Source: Planctomycetaceae bacterium
GTDB taxonomy: Bacteria; Planctomycetota; Planctomycetia; Planctomycetales; Planctomycetaceae
Length of the DNA: 64,000 bases
Reading direction: 5' to 3'
Assembly (NCBI GenBank): GCA_041398785.1
Contig: JAWKUA010000021.1
Span: 66,347 to 130,346, forward strand
Shown: positions 1 to 10,528 of the stretch, piece after piece
How the letters are laid out: each line of letters opens with the position of its first letter
Position numbering within the stretch: the stretch's first letter is position 1
Program-made: the position numbers and the translations under genes
Notes under the pieces: model-generated
The model's database searches: none
Seen by the model: the letters and a program-made list of their open reading frames with translations, nothing else
Told to the model about the DNA's origin: nothing

Positions 1-369
1 GTTTCGAATCCGAAGGAAGACATTCAGGGGCCGAACCTGATTCGCGTGCATCAAAGGCTGCGGTCGGACTGGGTGAAGCTGTGGCTCTATAAGCCCACCT
101 GGATTACTCCGTACACTTCGATGCCGGTCAACTATCCGCACAACAACCGCACTCAGTTTCCTGACCTGTTTACCGGCGACCCGGATGCTCAGATTATCGC
201 CACACGCGATGCGTTGATGAACTACGGCAGAATGCTGGAAAACATTGGTCCGGTGGTCTACGCGCCTCCGGGAGCCGAGCCGCCTGCGGACGCGGCGGGT
301 GCAGCGGAGTCCGCGGACGAGGCAACATCAGAAGAGACAAAGGAACCGGCGGCTGGTGCCGGCGGATAA
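1..369 (+). CDS. C-terminal fragment of a c-type cytochrome-like protein (5' end outside window)
   Basis: The frame is open from base 1, so this is the 3' end of a longer gene; 122 residues are visible. The text GPNLIRVHQRLRSDWV followed by a W..P....PYTSMPVNYP stretch matches the C-terminal half of class I cytochrome c domains, where the Met of the MP pair is the distal haem ligand. No CxxCH is visible because that part lies upstream. The last 40 residues are Ala/Glu-rich and look disordered. It lies 88 bases before the lipoprotein gene that starts at 458 and is probably in the same respiratory operon. An internal GTG at 46 is not a likely true start. Confidence 0.65.
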   Translation, partial: VSNPKEDIQGPNLIRVHQRLRSDWVKLWLYKPTWITPYTSMPVNYPHNNRTQFPDLFTGDPDAQIIATRDALMNYGRMLENIGPVVYAPPGAEPPADAAGAAESADEATSEETKEPAAGAGG

Positions 370-457
370 CCGCAATCCGCTCATCAACAGAATGTGCGGT
401 TGAAATGTGAAGCGAGCGGTGTCGCCCGCAGGAATGACAGTGATCCAGGAATCGGCG

Positions 458-1336
458 ATGAACTCAAGACAACAATGGATTCTGCTGGCTGTGACGGCGC
501 TGGTGTGCGCCGGCGGCTGTGGTCTGGAACCCGGCGGTGGAGCGGTCGTTGTCCCGTCGGTCACTGTGCTGCCCGCTGAACTGGCCGGAGGTGCGACCGC
601 CGATGTCACAGAGACTTCCGCATCGTCCAGTGGATCGTCGTCCTCGGGAGGCCCCGGGACCTTTGCGGGTCGCGTCGTTCTGCAAAGCGCCGCCCCGCAG
701 CTTGCACCGCTGTTTGCCGCAGGCGCAGACATCAAGGACAAGGAAGTGTGCGCTGCCGCGCCCGTACCTAACGAAAAACTCATTGTCGCCGCGGACGGGA
801 AGGGTGTTGCCAATGTATTCATTTATCTGCAGAAAGCACCGTCCGGCAGTCCGCCACTCGTCGTGCCCGATGAACCCCTGATCTTCGACCAGAAGAATTG
901 CCGGTTCCTGCCGCACTGTCTAATCATTCCCACCGGGCAGACGGTCAAAGTGCTCAGTGACGATCCGATCGCACACAATACTCATTCGTATCCGGCCAAG
1001 AACCAGGCCGTAAATTCCGGAGTTTCTCCGCACGACCGCGAGGGCAAACTTGAGATTGTGTACCGGCGGGCGGAAGCGGTCCCGTTTCAAGTCAAGTGTG
1101 ACTTTCATACGTGGATGCTGGCCTATCATCTTCCTCTGGATCATTCGTTTGCGGCGCTAACTGATGAAAACGGGAACTTTGAAATTCCGAACCTTCCGGC
1201 CGGGACACATGATTTCACAGTCTGGCACGAAGCCGCGAAGGGAAATTTCATCGAACGCAAGCTCAAAGTGACCGTGAACGCCGGCGAAACCACTCAGGTC
1301 GAAATTCCGTACACTGCCGACAAGCTGGATCTCTGA
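458..1336 (+). CDS. Cupredoxin-like lipoprotein of the oxidase operon
   Basis: A 292-residue exported protein. From the ATG at 458 it begins with a hydrophobic signal ending in CAGGC, a plausible lipobox, then a low-complexity Ser/Gly linker. An upstream in-frame ATG at 407 would put 17 residues ahead of the signal and is less likely. The middle has a cupredoxin-like layout: an AHNTH stretch and later C214-x2-H217-x2-M220 (KCDFHTWM), the spacing of a type-1 copper site. The last 60 residues (ALTDENGNFEIPNLPAGTH) match a carboxypeptidase-regulatory-like beta-sandwich. The stop overlaps an in-frame ATG of the next cytochrome gene (TGATG). It may carry electrons or copper to the oxidase; that role is inferred from position. 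Confidence 0.7.
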   Translation: MNSRQQWILLAVTALVCAGGCGLEPGGGAVVVPSVTVLPAELAGGATADVTETSASSSGSSSSGGPGTFAGRVVLQSAAPQLAPLFAAGADIKDKEVCAAAPVPNEKLIVAADGKGVANVFIYLQKAPSGSPPLVVPDEPLIFDQKNCRFLPHCLIIPTGQTVKVLSDDPIAHNTHSYPAKNQAVNSGVSPHDREGKLEIVYRRAEAVPFQVKCDFHTWMLAYHLPLDHSFAALTDENGNFEIPNLPAGTHDFTVWHEAAKGNFIERKLKVTVNAGETTQVEIPYTADKLDL

Positions 1337-1392
1337 TGCGGGCCGCCGATTTTCGTTCTGAATTCGATTCTTCAAGCCGACTGAGGCATTCC

Positions 1393-2826
1393 ATGTTGGT
1401 GCGTATCAACACGCTGTTTACCGCGACACTGCTGACACTGCCGGCATTGATGACGGTCGGATGTTCGGAAGCAGATCTGGAGTCCAGGTTTGTCTACAGC
1501 GCGAGCACGGAAGCCCTGATGCGCGAAGCACAGGACGGCATCGGTGATCAGCCGGGCGTGAAAAAGATTGTCGATCAGCACTTCGGTGATCCGCAGCATC
1601 TGAATGCATGGAGCAAGCTTCCGCTGAATATCGGCGGGACATTCGGCCGGATCAAGACCGCTCCCGACGCATCATCGGCCGTCAAGTCGCTGATCGTTGA
1701 GTTCGATGAACCGCTGGCGGCCTTCAGTGATGAAGCACACACGCTGCAGTTCATTACCGGAAAGGCGGCTGCGGCGACAGCAACGGTCGATCAATGGGAT
1801 CCGGAAACGAACACAGCGCGGCTGTCGGCGGCACTGGATGCGGATGCTCCCGCTGAAGGTGACCAGCTTGTCATCGACGGCGGTGAATTACTGCAGCAGG
1901 GTCGAGGGCTGTACATGCGGCACTGCTCTCACTGTCACGGCACCAGTGGCGACGGTGACGGCCCGACGGCGCGATATCTGTGGCCCCGCCCGCGTGACTA
2001 CCGTCACGGAGTCTTCAAGTTCACCTCAACGGATAAAGATTCCAAGGTGGCACGTGATGACCTGCGACGTGTTCTGGCGAACGGCATTCCCGGAACCTAT
2101 ATGCCGTCGTTTGTGCCGATGTTGCACGACGAAGAACTGGATTCTGTGGTTGAGTACATTCGCTTTCTGTCAATGCGAGGCGAATTTGAACGCCGGCTGG
2201 CGGCGGAGTTTGCCACCGACTACAGCCAGAAGGCCGTGCAGTTCCGCGTTGAAAATGGCGAAAAACGCGGCGAAATTGTGAAATCTCTGGAGTCGTTTCT
2301 GAAGGATGACCTGCCGGATTCGCTGGAGTTTGTTTCCAATGATCTTGCCGAACAGTGGGCGAACGCGGATGGCGAAGAAGCATTGCTGGTTCCGGGGGTT
2401 TCGCGGGTTGAAGACACGCTGGAATCCCGCCGCATCGGCCGCAATCTGTATCTGAGCAAGGAAATCAACTGCCTGAACTGTCACGGAATGTACGGTCGCG
2501 GCGATGGTCCGCAGACCACCGACTTCGAAGTCGATCCGAAGACGAATGAAACAAAGCCGGAAGCCGGACTGCACGACGTCTGGGGGAATCTCAACCAGCC
2601 GCGCGACCTGACTCAGGGTGTTTACCGCGGAGGACGCCGACCGATTGATCTGTTCCGGCGCATTCAGGCGGGGATCAAGGGCACCGCGATGCCTTCATTC
2701 AGTACGAACCTGACACACGAACAAACCTGGCACATTGTCAACTATGTGCTCAGCATTCCCTTCGAACCGGAACCCGGAAACCTCGAAGTACCCGCGACGA
2801 CCGAAGAATCTGCGGCGTCCCTGTAA
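1393..2826 (+). CDS. Di-haem cytochrome c lipoprotein
   Basis: A 477-residue exported cytochrome c. From the ATG at 1393 it starts with a signal peptide ending in TVGC, a likely lipobox; the longer frame from 1336 adds 19 polar residues before the signal. Two haem-binding sites are seen, CSHCH near residue 178 and CLNCH near residue 360, each followed by G..GDGP and a later MP (TYMPSF, TAMPSF) giving the distal Met. The two cytochrome domains look like an internal duplication separated by about 110 helical residues. It lies 47 bases before coxB and is probably the electron donor to the CuA site, or part of the quinol:cytochrome c side of the chain. Confidence 0.8.
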   Translation: MLVRINTLFTATLLTLPALMTVGCSEADLESRFVYSASTEALMREAQDGIGDQPGVKKIVDQHFGDPQHLNAWSKLPLNIGGTFGRIKTAPDASSAVKSLIVEFDEPLAAFSDEAHTLQFITGKAAAATATVDQWDPETNTARLSAALDADAPAEGDQLVIDGGELLQQGRGLYMRHCSHCHGTSGDGDGPTARYLWPRPRDYRHGVFKFTSTDKDSKVARDDLRRVLANGIPGTYMPSFVPMLHDEELDSVVEYIRFLSMRGEFERRLAAEFATDYSQKAVQFRVENGEKRGEIVKSLESFLKDDLPDSLEFVSNDLAEQWANADGEEALLVPGVSRVEDTLESRRIGRNLYLSKEINCLNCHGMYGRGDGPQTTDFEVDPKTNETKPEAGLHDVWGNLNQPRDLTQGVYRGGRRPIDLFRRIQAGIKGTAMPSFSTNLTHEQTWHIVNYVLSIPFEPEPGNLEVPATTEESAASL

Positions 2827-2873
2827 CTGCCGGAGTCAGCGTCCCGTCCACCGGGTGATTCGGAGAATTCATT

Positions 2874-3701
2874 GTGAAAAAGTTTTGGGCACTGTTCTTC
2901 CTCTTCTGGCCGATTGTGGCACTCTGGGTGTCGTGGACCGCGCCGTCGCGAAACTGGTGGTTTCCCACTTATGGACCGTCCGGTGACGGTCAGGCGATGA
3001 GTCCTCTTGGTGAGCGAATCGACGGGCTGTTTTATCTGATCCTGGGAATTGTGACGCTGGTGTTCATCGGTACTCAGGCCGGTCTGGGGTACGTGCTTTG
3101 GAAGGGAGCCACAAAGGAGTCCGGAAAGAAGGCTTACTTTTCGCACGGCAGCCACAGCCTGGAACTGATCTGGACAATTGTTCCGGCGTTTGTGCTGGTC
3201 TTTATCGCGCTGTATCAGATGGACGTCTGGGCGGAGTTCCGAGTGCAGTCGTTCTACCCGGAAGAAACGCAGAAGGACGGCCCGATCGTGGAGATCACCG
3301 CTCGCCAGTTCGAATGGCGCATGCGTTACCCGGCGCCAGGTAAGCCGCTGATGAACGATCCTCAGCCCGACGACCTGTATGCGGTAAACGAAGTCCATGT
3401 TCCCACCGGTCGGCCGGTCAAGTTCAATCTGCGAAGCGGTGACGTGCAGCACGCGTTTTTCGCGCCGCAACTGCGAGTCAAGCAGGACGCGGTGCCTGGG
3501 CTGATTATTCCCGTGTGGTTTGAGATTCCCGAAGCCGGTGATTACGAGCTGCTTTGTGCGGAACTTTGCGGGTGGGGCCATTACAAGATGCGGGCGATTA
3601 TTGTCGCGGAGCCGGAAGAAGAGTATCAGGCATACCTGAAGGAACTTGAAGAGGCACAGAACTTCGACGGTGTTGTAGCCGAATCAGGCGACGACGAATA
3701 A
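2874..3701 (+). CDS. coxB: Cytochrome c oxidase subunit II
   Basis: A 275-residue subunit that takes electrons from cytochrome c. A GTG start at 2874 follows a GGAG about 10 bases upstream. Hydrophobic helices lie near residues 3-22, 51-76 and 97-116. The periplasmic domain holds the aromatic patch QFEWRMRYP near 145-153 and a complete CuA site: H193, C228, E230, C232, H236 and M239 (CAELCGWGHYKM). There is no fused cytochrome c domain, consistent with a separate cytochrome donor encoded just upstream. Next is coxA after a strong GC-rich hairpin. Confidence 0.95.
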   Translation: MKKFWALFFLFWPIVALWVSWTAPSRNWWFPTYGPSGDGQAMSPLGERIDGLFYLILGIVTLVFIGTQAGLGYVLWKGATKESGKKAYFSHGSHSLELIWTIVPAFVLVFIALYQMDVWAEFRVQSFYPEETQKDGPIVEITARQFEWRMRYPAPGKPLMNDPQPDDLYAVNEVHVPTGRPVKFNLRSGDVQHAFFAPQLRVKQDAVPGLIIPVWFEIPEAGDYELLCAELCGWGHYKMRAIIVAEPEEEYQAYLKELEEAQNFDGVVAESGDDE

Positions 3702-3709
3702 ACAGATTT

Positions 3710-3735
3710 CGCGCGGCGGCCGCAGCCGCCGCGCG
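3710..3735 (+). other. Perfect GC-rich hairpin between coxB and coxA
   Basis: Ten bases (CGCGCGGCGG) are followed after a 6-base loop by their exact complement. It begins 9 bases after the coxB stop and ends 38 bases before the coxA start. There is no T run, so it is not a standard intrinsic terminator. An mRNA-processing or stabilising hairpin, or a partial attenuator, fits its place inside the operon; the function is inferred. Confidence 0.55.
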
Positions 3736-3773
3736 GTGAATTCCCCCGGGTTTCAATTTGGAAGGCAGTTTCG

Positions 3774-5606
<1,833 letters not shown>

Positions 5607-5652
5607 AGTTGTTTCAGGTGTTTTTTCTTGCAGTTGATCAGAATTCAAGAGC

Positions 5653-6651
5653 GTGTCAGCACAGCACCACAATTCCATCGACCTTCGCGTACATCGCTTT
5701 GCTGTGATGACGTCCTGTGTCGCGCTGCTGCCGATCACCGTCGGAGCACTCGTGACGACGCTGAAGGCCGGAATGGCGTTCGCTGACTGGCCGACGTCGG
5801 ACGGGCAGAACATGCTGCTGTATCCGTGGCTGAATGATATGCGAAATACAGACAAGTTTGTCGAACACGGACATCGGCTGGCCGGAGTGTTGATCGGTAT
5901 CGTCAGTATTGCCCTGGTGGTTGTTGCCTTCGCTTTCGAACGCCGAACGTGGGTGAGAACGATGGCCTGTGCCATTCTGGTTGCGGTGATCGCTCAGGGA
6001 CTGCTTGGCGGAATGCGCGTCATCGCCAACGAGCAGGTTCTGGCGATGACTCACAGTATCACCGGCGGGTTGTTCTTTACGCTGACGTTTTTGTTCGCGG
6101 GGTTGACGAAACCACGCTCGTCGACACGTATCGAATCCGGCACAGACAGCACCGGCACGAACGAAACGGTGACGATGTCGTCCACGGCCATTGGCCTGGC
6201 ACTGATCCTGCCGTTGGCCGTGCTGGGGCAGTATGTGCTGGGCGGTATGTTTCGCCATCTCGGCCGAATGCTGCATGAACATGTGGCCGGAGCAATCGGC
6301 GTGACGCTGGTGGCGGTAACGGTCGCGGCGGTGACGTATCGCAGCGGTCTGCCGTCATTGCAGCGATCGGCGAAGCTGATTGTCGCGGCTCTGGCGGTTC
6401 AGGTCGCGCTGGGGCTGGGAGCGTGGGTGACGAAGCTGGGATTCGCCCAATTCGGCTGGGTGGCGAGCGTCAATTCACCGGCCCAGAATGTTGTCTGCAC
6501 GCTACACGCTGTCGGCGGAATGTTGCTGCTGGCAACGTCAACGGGACTCGCTGTGGAGTCGTGTCGCCTGCTGGCATCCGGGCACATCACACTGCTGCCG
6601 GCAGGGTTTAACGGCGAATTGACACAGAAGCGGCAGGGGGGGGTTGCATGA
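5653..6651 (+). CDS. ctaA: Haem A synthase (COX15/CtaA family)
   Basis: A 332-residue integral membrane protein of the CtaA/COX15 family, which oxidises haem O to haem A. It starts at GTG 5653. About eight hydrophobic segments occur as two similar halves, with conserved histidines in FVEHGHRLAG, MTHSITGG, MLHEHVAGA and TLHAVGG, the haem-ligand positions of the family. It sits between coxA and ctaB, and its stop overlaps the ctaB start by four bases (ATGA), suggesting coupled translation. Confidence 0.9.
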   Translation: MSAQHHNSIDLRVHRFAVMTSCVALLPITVGALVTTLKAGMAFADWPTSDGQNMLLYPWLNDMRNTDKFVEHGHRLAGVLIGIVSIALVVVAFAFERRTWVRTMACAILVAVIAQGLLGGMRVIANEQVLAMTHSITGGLFFTLTFLFAGLTKPRSSTRIESGTDSTGTNETVTMSSTAIGLALILPLAVLGQYVLGGMFRHLGRMLHEHVAGAIGVTLVAVTVAAVTYRSGLPSLQRSAKLIVAALAVQVALGLGAWVTKLGFAQFGWVASVNSPAQNVVCTLHAVGGMLLLATSTGLAVESCRLLASGHITLLPAGFNGELTQKRQGGVA

Positions 6652-7607
6652 GCATCGCAACGGCGACTCCATCAGCGTCGGTGGCACGCGCCGCGACCGA
6701 CACATCGACTGTCGTTTCTCTGGATTCCGGTTTTGTTCGGCGGGTGGCCGACTTCGCCGAGTTGTGCCGTCCTCGAATTGCCGTCATGACGATGGTGGCG
6801 GTCGCTGTGGGATTCATTGTCGCGTCCCCGATTTCCGTTCAGTGGCTGACATTGTTTTGGTCAATGACTGGAATTGTCCTGCTGGTGGCAGCATCCAGCA
6901 TTCTGAATCAGGTAATTGAACGTCGGACGGATGCCCGCATGATCCGAACTGCCGATCGTCCGGTGGCGGCTGGTCGCGTGACAGTTGCGGAAGGCACAAT
7001 TGCCGCGTTCGCCTGTATTGTCGCGGGCTTCCTGTTGCTGGTTCAGTTTTCAACGATTTCCGCGACCTGGGCCACCGTGGCAACCCTGCTGGTTTATGTG
7101 GCCGGGTACACGCTGCTGAAATTCCGCACGTCGCTCTGCACAACGATTGGTGCGATTCCGGGAGCCATGCCGCCGGTGCTCGGCTGGCTGGCGGCCGGCG
7201 GGGAGTTCGGCGTGGAAGCGCTGTCGCTGTTCGCCATCTTCTTTGTCTGGCAGTTTCCGCACTTTCTGGCGATCGGATGGATTCACCGCCACGACTATGC
7301 TCGCGCGCGGCTTCGAATGCTGCCGTCATTCACTGACGGCGGGCTGCTGACGGGCATGCTGGCGGTTGTCTACGCGGCCGCATTTGTTCCCGTCAGCATG
7401 ATGCCCGGATATGTGGGACTCGCCGGTTCCGCGTACGTCGGAACCGCATTGGTGCTGTCGATCGTGTATCTGGTGTTTTCCATACGATTCCTGGCCGTCC
7501 GCAGCGTTGAGCGGGCTCGGCGGCTGATGATGGTATCGCTGTTTGTATTACCGATATTGCTGATTGTCCTTGTCGGAGAATTCGTGTTCCTGACCAGTAT
7601 CCGGTGA
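6648..7607 (+). CDS. ctaB: Protohaem IX farnesyltransferase (haem O synthase)
   Basis: A 319-residue UbiA-family membrane prenyltransferase that farnesylates haem B to haem O for the oxidase. The first prenyl-diphosphate-binding loop is seen as LNQVIERRTDARMIRTADRP; the second, WIHRHDYARA, includes the family's D...R pattern. PHFLAIGWIHR is characteristic of CyoE/COX10. About nine hydrophobic helices are visible. The first 40 residues are polar. Translation is coupled to ctaA through an ATGA overlap. Confidence 0.93.
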   Translation: MSIATATPSASVARAATDTSTVVSLDSGFVRRVADFAELCRPRIAVMTMVAVAVGFIVASPISVQWLTLFWSMTGIVLLVAASSILNQVIERRTDARMIRTADRPVAAGRVTVAEGTIAAFACIVAGFLLLVQFSTISATWATVATLLVYVAGYTLLKFRTSLCTTIGAIPGAMPPVLGWLAAGGEFGVEALSLFAIFFVWQFPHFLAIGWIHRHDYARARLRMLPSFTDGGLLTGMLAVVYAAAFVPVSMMPGYVGLAGSAYVGTALVLSIVYLVFSIRFLAVRSVERARRLMMVSLFVLPILLIVLVGEFVFLTSIR

Positions 7608-7713
7608 GCCTTCCGATCAGCGCCGGGTCGCTGGCCGTTCTGCTCCCGTGCCGGAGTTACCTACTCAGGCAATTCACTTTTCTCTGACGCATATTGGCCC
7701 CTGACAAGAACTC

Positions 7714-8775
7714 ATGTCACATTCTCAACAACCCTCCGCCGTCAAGATGGGAATTCCCATTCCGAACTCCAAGCTCGGAATGTGGCTGTTTCTCGGTACG
7801 GAAATCATGTTCTTTACGGCGTTTATCGGGTCATACATCGTGCTGCGGCTGGGGTCCAAGGGCTGGCCCACCGATCCGGAAGATACGCATATCAAGGTTT
7901 TCTGGGGCGGACTCAATACCTTCGTCCTGATTGTTTCCAGCTATTGCGTCGTGCTTGCGCATGAGGCGATGTCCAAACGGAAGTTTCCGGAAGCTCGCAA
8001 GTGGCTGTCCGTGACGATGCTGCTGGCCTTTGTGTTTCTGGGGATCAAAGCATTCGAATACTATGGCAAGATCTCCCACGACATCCTTCCGGGGCACATC
8101 CCGGAAACGCCCGCACAGGCACTGACCAAGGCAGATCGTGAGCTGGAGCAGGTTGTGCGAACTCGCTTTGCCCGGTACACCGACGCGAAGGTGCTGGACG
8201 TTCCGCAGCCGGATGACATCAAGACTGTCTCCGCACAACTGGATATCTTTGCGACCTCCGGTGCAGCGGGCAAAGACGCAGACAGTTCCGCTGTGGAGTC
8301 ACTGAAGGAAACGGCGAAGTCCGATCTGGAACTTTACAGTCGGTGGAAGAATCTGCACGAACATCTCGTCGCGGAGGTGTCGATGCATGACGTTGCGGTC
8401 GCCGACAGCGCCGGATACATCACCGATCGGGCGAAGCTGCCGGAAGGTGAATCGCTGCCGGGTCTGCGGTATTCCGATGCAAAGGACTATCTGGAAGGTC
8501 TGAAGCAGAATCCGGAATACGGCTCCTACGTTGCAGCCGGTGTCCACGAACCACATCCGGTTCTGTACGGAAACCTGTTCGCGTCAACCTATTTTCTAAT
8601 GACGGGTTTTCACGCGATCCACGTTCTGGTCGGAATGACGCTGTTTGCGTTTCCGCTCGCTCTGGGCGCAAAACTGAACGAACACTGGTCCGACTGGGTC
8701 GAAAACAGCGGACTGTACTGGCACTTTGTTGACCTTGTCTGGATCTTTCTGTTTCCCCTGCTGTATATCGCATAG
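7714..8775 (+). CDS. coxC: Cytochrome c oxidase subunit III with large loop insertion
   Basis: A 353-residue subunit III. Hydrophobic helices lie near residues 23-45, 62-82, 96-116, 284-315 and 333-353, and the family signatures GTEIMFF, TGFHAIHV and YWHFVDLVWIFLFPLLY are intact. Between the third helix and the TGFHAIHV helix sits a polar stretch of about 160 residues (roughly 121-280), rich in Asp, Glu and Lys, which ordinary subunit III lacks. Usual A2-type subunit III proteins are near 200 residues. The insertion is in frame and looks helical; its function is unknown. A 106-base gap separates it from ctaB. Confidence 0.92.
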   Translation: MSHSQQPSAVKMGIPIPNSKLGMWLFLGTEIMFFTAFIGSYIVLRLGSKGWPTDPEDTHIKVFWGGLNTFVLIVSSYCVVLAHEAMSKRKFPEARKWLSVTMLLAFVFLGIKAFEYYGKISHDILPGHIPETPAQALTKADRELEQVVRTRFARYTDAKVLDVPQPDDIKTVSAQLDIFATSGAAGKDADSSAVESLKETAKSDLELYSRWKNLHEHLVAEVSMHDVAVADSAGYITDRAKLPEGESLPGLRYSDAKDYLEGLKQNPEYGSYVAAGVHEPHPVLYGNLFASTYFLMTGFHAIHVLVGMTLFAFPLALGAKLNEHWSDWVENSGLYWHFVDLVWIFLFPLLYIA

Positions 8776-8940
8776 TGCGATCCGTCGCGGCGCCGGAGCG
8801 CAGCCCGCTGTTGTCCCGCGAAGCATCCATCATCACATCTGGTTCCGGTGGAGCCGGTTCGGAGATAAAACCAGCGTCGTCGAACCGCACCTGACCGAAA
8901 TCGGAACGGAATCAATCGCTCATCCGGCGAGAAAATTATC

Positions 8941-9354
8941 ATGGCCCACGACAATCACAATTCTCATCACGCCAACTATCTGGCGGTCTTTGTTGCCCTG
9001 TGTGTCTTCACCGGTCTGTCGGTGCTGTTTGACCTGGCACACTTTTCCAATCATGCGGTGACGATTGTGCTTGTGCTGGCCGTTGCCGTCGCCAAGGCTC
9101 TGTGCGTGATGGGATTCTTCATGCATCTGAAGTTTGAAGGCAACTGGAAGTTCGTCCTGCTGGCACCGACAACCATTCTTGCGATCGGGCTGCCGCTGGC
9201 ACTGCTGCCGGATATTGGCGTGGTTTACTACACGAGTGTCGCGCCGCAGAACGTGTCGTGGTCGGGTGAAATGGAGGTCTATCATGCCGAACACGCCTCC
9301 GCGGAACACGGCGAGCACTCGGGTGAAGCCGATTCCGTGCAGCACGAAGAATGA
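8941..9354 (+). CDS. coxD: Cytochrome c oxidase subunit IV family protein
   Basis: A 137-residue small membrane subunit with three hydrophobic helices (about 13-33, 38-62 and 69-92), typical of the prokaryotic subunit IV/CyoD family. MGFFMHLKFE at the end of the second helix is the family signature. The C-terminal 40 residues are polar and His/Glu-rich, echoing the His-rich N-terminus of CoxA. It follows coxC after a 165-base gap and precedes the ABC ATPase by 47 bases. Confidence 0.85.
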   Translation: MAHDNHNSHHANYLAVFVALCVFTGLSVLFDLAHFSNHAVTIVLVLAVAVAKALCVMGFFMHLKFEGNWKFVLLAPTTILAIGLPLALLPDIGVVYYTSVAPQNVSWSGEMEVYHAEHASAEHGEHSGEADSVQHEE

Positions 9355-9401
9355 CGCCGCCTGGTGCGTGACGCCGACCGCCGGCGCCCGAAAGTCGCAG
9401 C

Positions 9402-10355
9402 ATGTCCGACCCGGTTGTCACGGCAAGCGATGTCCAGCACTCTTATGGACCGCGGCGCGCGTTGAATGGTCTGACGTTCGAAATTGCTGCCGGCGAGTGT
9501 CTGGGGCTGCTCGGCCCGAACGGTTCCGGAAAGACGACGCTGTTCCGGATACTTGCCACCCTGCTGCCACTTCAGAGCGGTTGTATTTCGGTGTTTGGTC
9601 GTGACCTCGCCCGCGAAGCGTCTCAGGTCCGGCGGCTGCTGGGGGTCACGTTTCAGTCTCCGGCTGTGGATGTCCGACTGACCGTCGAAGAAAATCTGCG
9701 CTGCCACGGTCACATCTATGGACTTTCAGGAACGTCGCTGCGGCAGCGCGTTGATGAGGTACTGACTCAGTTTTCTCTGAATGACCGGCGAGGGTCGCTG
9801 GTTGGAGAGTTGTCCGGCGGGCTGAAGCGTCGAGTCGAACTGGCCAAGGGCATTCTGCATCGCCCCAGGCTGCTGTTGCTGGACGAACCGGGGACGGGGC
9901 TTGATCCTGCCGCGCGGCTGCAGTTCTGGACGCTGGTTAATGAACAGCAGCGTCAGAACGGAACGACGGTCCTGCTGACAACACACCTGATGAATGAAGC
10001 GGAAGCGTGCGATTCGCTGGTGCTGATGGATCGCGGCCGTGTTGTTCGATCGGGAACTCCGTCGGAACTGACGGCCGGCGTTTCCGGAGAACGGCTTTCG
10101 GTGCGCTGCCGAAACGTCGCGAATGTTCGCGCGCGATTGGAAAAGGCGGTGGGGCAGCCAGCTCAATTGGCGGGCGACCAGTTGTGTTTTCGCATCACCG
10201 ACGCAGCCGGGATGCTGCCGTCTCTGTTGACCGAATTTCATGACGAAGTGCTTGCCGCCGAGGTCGCCAGGGCAACACTGGAGGACGTGTTTCTGGAACT
10301 GACGGGCCGTCGGTTGTCGCAGGACGACGCGCAATCGGGAGGCGATATTTCATGA
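9402..10355 (+). CDS. ABC transporter ATP-binding protein (ABC-2/NatA type)
   Basis: A 317-residue ATPase with Walker A GPNGSGKTT, signature LSGGLKRRVELA, Walker B LLLLDEPGTGLD and the switch histidine in LLTTHLMNEA, followed by about 100 residues of C-terminal domain. It belongs to the CcmA/NatA class that pairs with ABC-2 permeases. The stop at 10353 overlaps an ATG (ATGA), the usual junction with a translationally coupled permease, yet only a 27-codon frame follows. The likely partner is the permease encoded at 19265-20128 on the other strand. The substrate is unknown; the neighbourhood suggests a role in oxidase biogenesis. Confidence 0.88.
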   Translation: MSDPVVTASDVQHSYGPRRALNGLTFEIAAGECLGLLGPNGSGKTTLFRILATLLPLQSGCISVFGRDLAREASQVRRLLGVTFQSPAVDVRLTVEENLRCHGHIYGLSGTSLRQRVDEVLTQFSLNDRRGSLVGELSGGLKRRVELAKGILHRPRLLLLDEPGTGLDPAARLQFWTLVNEQQRQNGTTVLLTTHLMNEAEACDSLVLMDRGRVVRSGTPSELTAGVSGERLSVRCRNVANVRARLEKAVGQPAQLAGDQLCFRITDAAGMLPSLLTEFHDEVLAAEVARATLEDVFLELTGRRLSQDDAQSGGDIS

Positions 10356-10435
10356 AGATGTCACAGACTTGCGGATTGCCTGTCATCGTTCAATTTCCCG
10401 GCCTCACGACGGTATTTCCGACCGTTAGCCGTTAA
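10352..10435 (+). other. 27-codon frame coupled to the ATPase stop, possible rearrangement scar
   Basis: An ATG overlapping the ATPase stop opens a frame of 27 codons ending at a TAA at 10433. It has no recognisable protein similarity. Its ATGA junction is what would be expected if the permease gene had once begun here, so it may be foreign sequence joined at an inversion breakpoint. It may not be translated into anything functional. Confidence 0.3.
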
Positions 10436-10484
10436 ACTTCCGCGTTCCCGCCGGCATCCCTTTGGCACGGACTGCGGGGCTCTA

Positions 10485-10524
10485 ATCAATCAGAGAAAAC
10501 CGGCATCAATCAGAGAAAACCGGC
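10485..10524 (+). repeat. Perfect 20-bp tandem duplication before the ketoacyl-synthase gene
   Basis: The 20-base unit ATCAATCAGAGAAAACCGGC occurs twice without a gap or mismatch, ending five bases before the ATG at 10529. It therefore covers the ribosome-binding region. No strong Shine-Dalgarno is seen; each copy offers only GAGA. A recent slippage or duplication event is likely. Confidence 0.8.
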
Positions 10525-10528
10525 TGTT

